From Odontesthes bonariensis (Eukaryota; Chordata; Actinopteri; Atheriniformes; Atherinopsidae), in NCBI RefSeq assembly GCF_027942865.1, contig NC_134515.1, forward strand, positions 17,816,227 to 17,880,226: a DNA stretch of 64,000 nucleotides, given 5' to 3'. The notes beneath the pieces are model-generated. The model searched no databases, was not told where the DNA came from, and was given only the letters and a program-made list of their open reading frames with translations. Made by a program: the position numbers and the translations under genes. Shown piece after piece: positions 58,661-64,000 of the stretch. How positions within the stretch are numbered: the first letter of the stretch is position 1; each line of letters starts with the position of its first letter.

Positions 58661-61075
58661 TTCATCAAGATACAGCATTATTTTTGCAGGTAGGCGTGGA
58701 AGTGTACTGCTGAGGCCTTCTTGACATAGAATCCCTTTTAAAAGCTTTAGATTCTGATTAAATGGTGAAACCTATAAGGACAAATCTGTGAAATTACATT
58801 TTTCCCTTATTATCAACAAAGGCAAGAAAAACAAACTTAATCTGATTTGGCATTTGGCTTCTTCCATAACTTTTAAAAGCACATCAGTAAGCAAGAACAT
58901 TACAAATTACACACTCTTCTTGAAAATTCACGACTAGTTTTTAACGATCAGCAAATCAAATACAGCTGAGTGATGAAGTTAGAGAACTCTGGGAAAACCA
59001 AGTTAAAAGGAATAAAAAATAACACCTTGTTGGCTTCAGTCATCTCATAAAATCTAGCATATCACCAACCAAATTCCAACCATATAAATGTACATTTTGT
59101 GTCCGAAGATTGAAAAAAGGTGTCCCCATTTACTATCATGTTGACTTATAGTTTGAATTTATTTTGTGTTCGCACTATTTACAAGCTGTGGTGTGTGTGG
59201 AGCAGCTGGAATACATTTGCCCTCCACTCAGGCATACAGAGTTGTCGCTGAAATCTAAAAATACCAATCTGACTGACCTCATTCCCCACACTGTTTAGGT
59301 GAATTTGTGCCTGAATAGTTTTTCACGGTGGATGACATCTGATTAGCGATGCCTGTGAAAGAAGCATAGTCAGACAGCTTTGTGCCATCATTCAATAATT
59401 TTAGAATAAGCCAATATAATTGCTCTTATTTGAGACAAGCTGTACATGTAAATTCTAAACCTTTAGGAAACAAAGGTACTATGACTTTTCTGTGCAGGAA
59501 GCAAACTCTCTAACCCAGACTGTACCTTATTACAGAATATAATCGAGGCAGACTTCCTTAGTATGGCCAGAGAAATGGCCCCTGGCTTTATAAAACTATA
59601 ACCCCAATTTTTATGTTTTCAAGTCTTGATGTTTCTTTACGATTATCTAGATGACTTCAACTTTACCTTGAGAGAGAACCACATTCTACATAACCCTCTT
59701 CTGATTTGATACCGTAAGCCGTACTTAAAATCTAAAATAGAAAAACAGACAAACGATATACCAAGCGCAGTTAAGTCAAAATGTCCTTTCACCGATCGAT
59801 TTGCAGTGATGTGTCTTTAGAATAAACAGAGTACAGAATACAGTAAGGTCAACTTGGAATTAAAATAACTATGTTGACATTAAGAAATCATCAGACTATC
59901 AAACTAATCCTGGACCCAAATAATTACTTTCTGTTCTGTACATTAAATTGCTCACCTTAAACTCTATCAAATACACAGGTTATTGAATTCATACAGCCAA
60001 AGATGTGAAAATGATATAACTGACACTAAAAGTTAAAGTAAAACATAACAAATGCAAATAATTATTGAAAAGAATTTGATACACACATACAGCTGAGGCA
60101 AGACACCACAAAAGAAAACTGTGAACAGAATTGACATTTTAGCTGTGAAGCAACTGTGAAATGCAGTGATGGATCTTACAGGCAGGTCTGCTTTGGTTTT
60201 TCTGCAGATCACAGGGAGACTACAAATGCATGAGAGAAACTGAAGTGACTCCACCTGCCTGTGTGGTGCAAAGTTTTTACAGGAGTCACAGCGATTACTT
60301 CAACAGCGCTCCACATCTTAAAATGTGTTGAGAAACCGTAATCACTGTTGCAAATCCCCACATTTTGTGCAGTTGACGTCCTACACGCACCACGATCACA
60401 TGCTTAGTCTTTAGTAAAACGTACTTTCCAATTTGCTTTCTGTTGAAAACACATCCCAAAAGTCCTGATTCCTCCAAACAAAACCTGTAAGGAAAATGAA
60501 AATGAACATAAATATGTATAGCTACAATGTATAATAAACACAATATGTGCAATGATCCTAAAATGTACATTGAAATATACTTCTTTTTTAATAAAATAAT
60601 GCTGTGAATGTGTGTGTAATGTTAAATAAATGATTGGGTTTAAAAAGGCAAAAAAGGAGAAATGGAGGGACATTACGGGCAAATTTCAAAAACATTTTAA
60701 AAGTAACCTTTCCTACTTGGAAATATTTCTTCTTGTAAAATCTAAACAGCAACATTAAGCATGTTAGCATGCTAAAGTTAGCATGTGACAGTACTATGTT
60801 CAAGTTCTTTATTTAAAATTATTCATGCTACAGTTATAGAAAAATGTTTAGCATCTTAAATTTTAGCAAGTTTGTGCAACAATATCTTCACTCATTTTTA
60901 TAATCTTGTTTTGAATTTTAATTAAGCTACATCAAAGCATTAATTCGTTTTTTTTTTTTTGCTTTGTTTTTAAAGATTTGTGTTTACATTAATTGCAATT
61001 AATATATGCACAATTGTAATTGCAATTGATCTATTTTTGAACCAGTGAACAATTTGTGTCATCATCAATCTGAAG
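58661..61075. other. Non-coding region between Penelope fragment and LTR element
   Basis: About 2.4 kb of AT-rich DNA. No exon was recognised. A convergent gnai3 gene might be expected by synteny with mammals, but its conserved C-terminal codons were not found here. Minus-strand ORFs at 60033-60803 lack family resemblance. Confidence 0.5.
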
Positions 61076-61080
61076 CTTAT

Positions 61081-61502
61081 TGTCACGCCCAGAGACTCAT
61101 GTTTTTAGTTTTCATGTTTAGGTTATGTTTCTTTTCAGTCCATGTTTAGTTTTCCCTTCACTTCCCTCACTCAGGCCATTAGTTCATTCCCCTCACCTGT
61201 TCATTCCGCACTCAGCTGCACTCACTCCCCAATCACCCTCACTCCCTATTTAGTTTCCTGCCTCCCCTTTCAGTTTTGTCGGATCTTTGTTACTGTTATG
61301 TGATGCCACGTTTCCACGCCACATTTTCATCCAAGCTAAGTATTTATTCCATGCCATGTCCTTGTTCTTTTGTTTTGGTTATAGCTTCGTTTTTCTCCGG
61401 CTCTGCCGCGTTTTATGTTGATACTTTGTTTTTTGTTAATAAATCACCCCTTTTCTTTGAAAGTCCGCATCCGTGTCCTCCCCTTCTACACCACACCTGA
61501 CA
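61081..61502 (+). repeat. 5' LTR
   Basis: Left LTR. TATTTAG at 61247-61253 is a TATA-like box 31 bp upstream of GTCGGATCTTT (61278), the inferred RNA start. TTAATAAATCACC near 61437 can supply the AATAAA polyadenylation signal, giving a U3-R-U5 order. Confidence 0.9.
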
Positions 61503-61503
61503 G

Positions 61504-61514
61504 AAAGATCCGAC
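61504..61514 (+). promoter_or_regulatory. Self-priming primer binding site
   Basis: AAAGATCCGAC directly after the left LTR is the exact reverse complement of GTCGGATCTTT at 61278-61288, which lies where the RNA should begin. Tf1 and sushi elements prime reverse transcription by folding the first 11 nt of their own RNA onto such a site. The 11-nt length and position fit that mechanism. Confidence 0.75.
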
Positions 61515-61519
61515 CAGAA

Positions 61520-63217
61520 ATGGACGCGGCGGACTACACTGCCTTCTGGGAGCTGGCTGGGGACTTCTGTTGCCTCTCATCGAGCTGCACCTCCTGGGAG
61601 AAACTGAACTCTGCCAATGAACTAATTGACTTTTTTGTACGAAAGCAGGTTCTCAGGCACATGTCAGGAGTGACGCACATCTGGGCAGAGGTGAGGGGTG
61701 TACAGCGCGCTGCTATGCTGGATATCTTTGGCATGGAGCCACAGAAGGTAGCCGCGCTGTACACACCCTCCCTCACCACTCCAGCATCCCAGGCCCCAGC
61801 CCCAGCCGTTCCCGAGCTGGCCCCAGCCGTTCCCGAGCTGGCCCCAGCCGTTCCCGAGCTGGCCCCAGCCGTTCCCGAGCTGGCCCCAGCCGTTCCCGAG
61901 CTGGCCCCAGCCGTTCCCGAGCTGGCCCCAGCCGTTCCCGAGCTGGCCCCAGCCGTTCCCGAGCTGGCCCCAGCTATAGAGGCCTCCGGGCCTGACTCCG
62001 AACTCGACCAAGAGGCCGCAGGGCCTGACCAAGAGGCCGCAGGGCCTGACCAAGAGGCCGCAGGGCCTGACCAAGAGGCCGCAGGGCCTGACCAAGAGGC
62101 CTTAGGGCCTGACCAAGGGGCTTTAGGGCCTGACCATGACCACGAGGCCACAGGGCCTGACCACGAGGCTTTAGAGCCTGACCACGAGGCTTTAGAGCCT
62201 GACCACGAGGCTGTAGAGCCTGACCACGAGGCTTTAGAGCCTGACCAAGACCAAGAGGCCACAGGGCCTGACCACGAGGCTTTAGAGCCTGACCACGAGG
62301 CTTTAGAGCCTGACCACGACCACGAGGCCACAGGGCCTGACCACGAGGCCGCAGGGCCTGACCACGAGGCCGCAGGGCCTGACCACGAGGCCGCAGGGCC
62401 TGACCAAGAGACCTCCGGGCCTGACCATAAGGCGGCAGAGCCCGACATGGACTCACTAGTTCGAGCCCCTCCCTCCCACCCCCAGACTTTGGGGATGTCT
62501 GGGATCCATCCCTTAAAGGGGGGGCTCCCCCCCCGTCGGAGGTCCGTCCGACCGGGGGACGGTCTCCACCTCCTGCTGCCACGCCACGGGATGTCTGGCC
62601 GCCCGCCAGACCACCGCCTCCTGCTGCCACGCCACGGGATGTCTGGCCGCCCGCCAGACCACCGCTTCCTGCTGCCACGCCACGGGATGTCTGGCCGCCC
62701 GCCAGACCACCGCTTCCTGCTGCCACGCCACGGGATGTCTGGCCGCCCGCCAGACCACCGCTTCCTGCTGCCACGCCACGGGATGTCTGGCCGCCCGCCG
62801 GACCACCGCTTCCTGCTGCCACGTCATCGGGGGTCCGGGCGTCCGCCGGATCACCGCCTGCTGCCACGCCGACGGAAGTCTGGGCGTCCGCCAGACCACC
62901 GCCGTCTCCTGCCGCCACGCCGACGGAAGTCTGGGCGTCCGCCAGACCACCGCCGTCTCCTGCCGCCACGCCGACGGAAGTCTGGGCGTCCGCCAGACCA
63001 CCGCCGTCTCCTGCCGCCACGCCGACGGAAGTCTGGGCGTCCGCCAGACCACTGCCTCCTGCTGCCCGAAGCCGGTACCACGCCCGTCTCTGGTTCCCCG
63101 ACCGGCTTCGAGCCCCTCCCTCCCACCCTTGGACTTTTTTGGGGTGTCTGGGATCCACCCCTTGAGGGGGGGGCTCTGTCACGCCCAGAGACTCATGTTT
63201 TTAGTTTTCATGTTTAG
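61520..63217 (+). CDS. LTR-element ORF built of minisatellite repeats (gag-like candidate)
   Basis: 565-codon ORF starting MDAADYTAFWELAGDF just after the primer site and running 41 nt into the right LTR. Residues 1-85 are non-repetitive (includes RKQVLRHMSGVTHIWAEV) and could be a gag/capsid-like N-terminus; no family was recognised. Then come eight APAVPEL heptads (21-bp units, about 61795-61970), about twenty acidic GPDxEA(A/L) heptads (61985-62450), and ten 48- or 51-bp units with SGRPPDH in an Arg/Pro/His-rich context (62570-63055). No zinc knuckle is seen. Because all repeat units are multiples of three, other frames and the opposite strand are also open, so the true frame in the second half is uncertain. 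Confidence 0.6.
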   Translation: MDAADYTAFWELAGDFCCLSSSCTSWEKLNSANELIDFFVRKQVLRHMSGVTHIWAEVRGVQRAAMLDIFGMEPQKVAALYTPSLTTPASQAPAPAVPELAPAVPELAPAVPELAPAVPELAPAVPELAPAVPELAPAVPELAPAVPELAPAIEASGPDSELDQEAAGPDQEAAGPDQEAAGPDQEAAGPDQEALGPDQGALGPDHDHEATGPDHEALEPDHEALEPDHEAVEPDHEALEPDQDQEATGPDHEALEPDHEALEPDHDHEATGPDHEAAGPDHEAAGPDHEAAGPDQETSGPDHKAAEPDMDSLVRAPPSHPQTLGMSGIHPLKGGLPPRRRSVRPGDGLHLLLPRHGMSGRPPDHRLLLPRHGMSGRPPDHRFLLPRHGMSGRPPDHRFLLPRHGMSGRPPDHRFLLPRHGMSGRPPDHRFLLPRHRGSGRPPDHRLLPRRRKSGRPPDHRRLLPPRRRKSGRPPDHRRLLPPRRRKSGRPPDHRRLLPPRRRKSGRPPDHCLLLPEAGTTPVSGSPTGFEPLPPTLGLFWGVWDPPLEGGALSRPETHVFSFHV

Positions 63218-63598
63218 GTTATGTTTCTTTTCAGTCCATGTTTAGTTTTCCCTTCACTTCCCTCACTCAGGCCATTAGTTCATTCCCCTCACCTGTTCAT
63301 TCCGCACTCAGCTGCACTCACTCCCCAATCACCCTCACTCCCTATTTAGTTTCCTGCCTCCCCTTTCAGTTTTGTCGGATCTTTGTTACTGTTATGTGAT
63401 GCCACGTTTCCACGCCACATTTTCATCCAAGCTAAGTATTTATTCCATGCCATGTCCTTGTTCTTTTGTTTTGGTTATAGCTTCGTTTTTCTCCGGCTCT
63501 GCCGCGTTTTATGTTGATACTTTGTTTTTTGTTAATAAATCACCCCTTTTCTTTGAAAGTCCGCATCCGTGTCCTCCCCTTCTACACCACACCTGACA
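63177..63598 (+). repeat. 3' LTR
   Basis: Second copy of the 422-bp LTR, offset 2096 bp from the first, followed by the CTTAT target duplication. Confidence 0.9.
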
Positions 63599-63603
63599 CT
63601 TAT

Positions 63604-64000
63604 TGCTATCTGGGCATGTTTGTGAAATTATATGAAAATCAACAATGAACATATTGACTAAACTTAAAAAGCAGTCAAACATTAAGATATAAGGACAATG
63701 GTGGGTTATATTGGCAGATGCTAAAAGAGTTGTTGTTTTACAATACAATGACCTTAGTACACCAGAAAAAAGGCTGAAAATGAAATAGGTAATTGGAAAT
63801 GCTTCTTATCATTTTTTGTGCAAGGAATATGGCTGAATCTAGAGGTCGGGAATTGCTGGGTTTATCACCTTTTACTGCAAATGATTATGCAACCTTTTTT
63901 GTATTTTTTCACACTATTTATTAAAGGTATTTCACACAATGTTATTGCATAGTATTAAAGCATAATCACAATCAATATCGACAGTCCTGAAAGTGATTCA
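63604..64000. other. Right-edge non-coding sequence
   Basis: AT-rich, nothing recognised. Confidence 0.5.

Larger units (their letters stand above)
61081..63598 (+). mobile_element. Non-autonomous LTR retrotransposon, Tf1/sushi-like self-priming type
   Basis: Complete insertion of 2518 bp. The 422-bp LTRs at 61081-61502 and 63177-63598 appear identical by eye, start TGTCACGCCC and end CACCTGACA. It is flanked by a 5-bp target duplication CTTAT (61076-61080 and 63599-63603). A purine tract (GAGGGGGGGG) precedes the right LTR. The primer binding site differs from the usual TGG tRNA type (see separate entry). The single ORF has no protease, RT, RNase H or integrase, so movement would depend on proteins of a related element. 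Identical LTRs indicate a recent insertion. Confidence 0.94.

Noticed and set aside
58661-61075. Expected gnai3 gene downstream of gnat2
   Set aside because: Synteny suggests it might follow, but none of the conserved G-alpha motifs was found on either strand in this interval.
61534-63182. Long minus-strand ORFs (304 and 402 codons) opposite the LTR-element ORF
   Set aside because: Repeat units that are multiples of three and GC-rich keep several frames open. The minus-strand frames have no start context or non-repeat domain and are read as shadows.

Overview
The window is vertebrate nuclear DNA from a ray-finned (teleost, probably percomorph) fish. It has multi-exon genes with GT-AG introns, AT-rich introns, and retroelement families typical of teleosts (Rex3, Tf1/sushi-like LTR elements, Penelope-like elements, Tc1). 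Its gene content, GSTM genes + EPS8L tail + AMPD2 + GNAT2, matches the human 1p13.3 block GNAI3-GNAT2-AMPD2-GSTM-EPS8L3, so this is a conserved syntenic segment.

Layout. 1-12.7 kb: two tandem mu-class glutathione S-transferase genes on the minus strand. Copy A (1358-4835) runs off the left edge after exon 6. Copy B (6810-12514) is complete with 8 exons and 219 codons. Between them on the plus strand lies only the 3' end of an eps8l3-like gene (SAM domain, plus a decayed SH3 end). 12.7-21.0 kb: intergenic DNA dominated by a nested tandem duplication, with two full ~2966-bp units plus a ~1.1-kb third that reaches within about 40 bp of the ampd2 stop codon. More diverged copies lie to its left. 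21.0-42.2 kb: ampd2 (AMP deaminase 2, minus strand), 18 coding exons and 830 codons. Intron 1 is 14.2 kb and contains a solo LTR and a damaged Rex3 LINE. 42.2-51.7 kb: the divergent intergenic region between ampd2 and gnat2, with RTE-type and Tc1 remnants and one unexplained two-exon open segment. 51.8-55.7 kb: gnat2 (cone transducin alpha, plus strand), 8 exons and 350 residues, with a 3' UTR to about 57.0 kb. 57.5-58.7 kb: Penelope-like element fragment with inverted termini. 61.08-63.60 kb: an apparently young non-autonomous LTR retrotransposon with two 422-bp LTRs, a 5-bp target duplication, a self-priming-type primer binding site, and one long ORF built from several minisatellites.

The host genes do not form a pathway: glutathione conjugation (gstm), purine nucleotide interconversion (ampd2) and cone phototransduction (gnat2). 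Their arrangement is inherited synteny. The most interesting signals are (1) the LTR element whose primer binding site is an exact 11-nt complement of its own predicted RNA 5' end, (2) mosaic divergence between the two gstm copies centred on substrate-site codons, (3) repeated TGACTCAGC (CNC-small Maf/AP-1 type) motifs in the gstm intron and in the duplicated DNA upstream of gstm, and (4) the orphan eps8l3 tail. Splice coordinates were read by hand from sequence and reading-frame phase. No alignment or database search was run.
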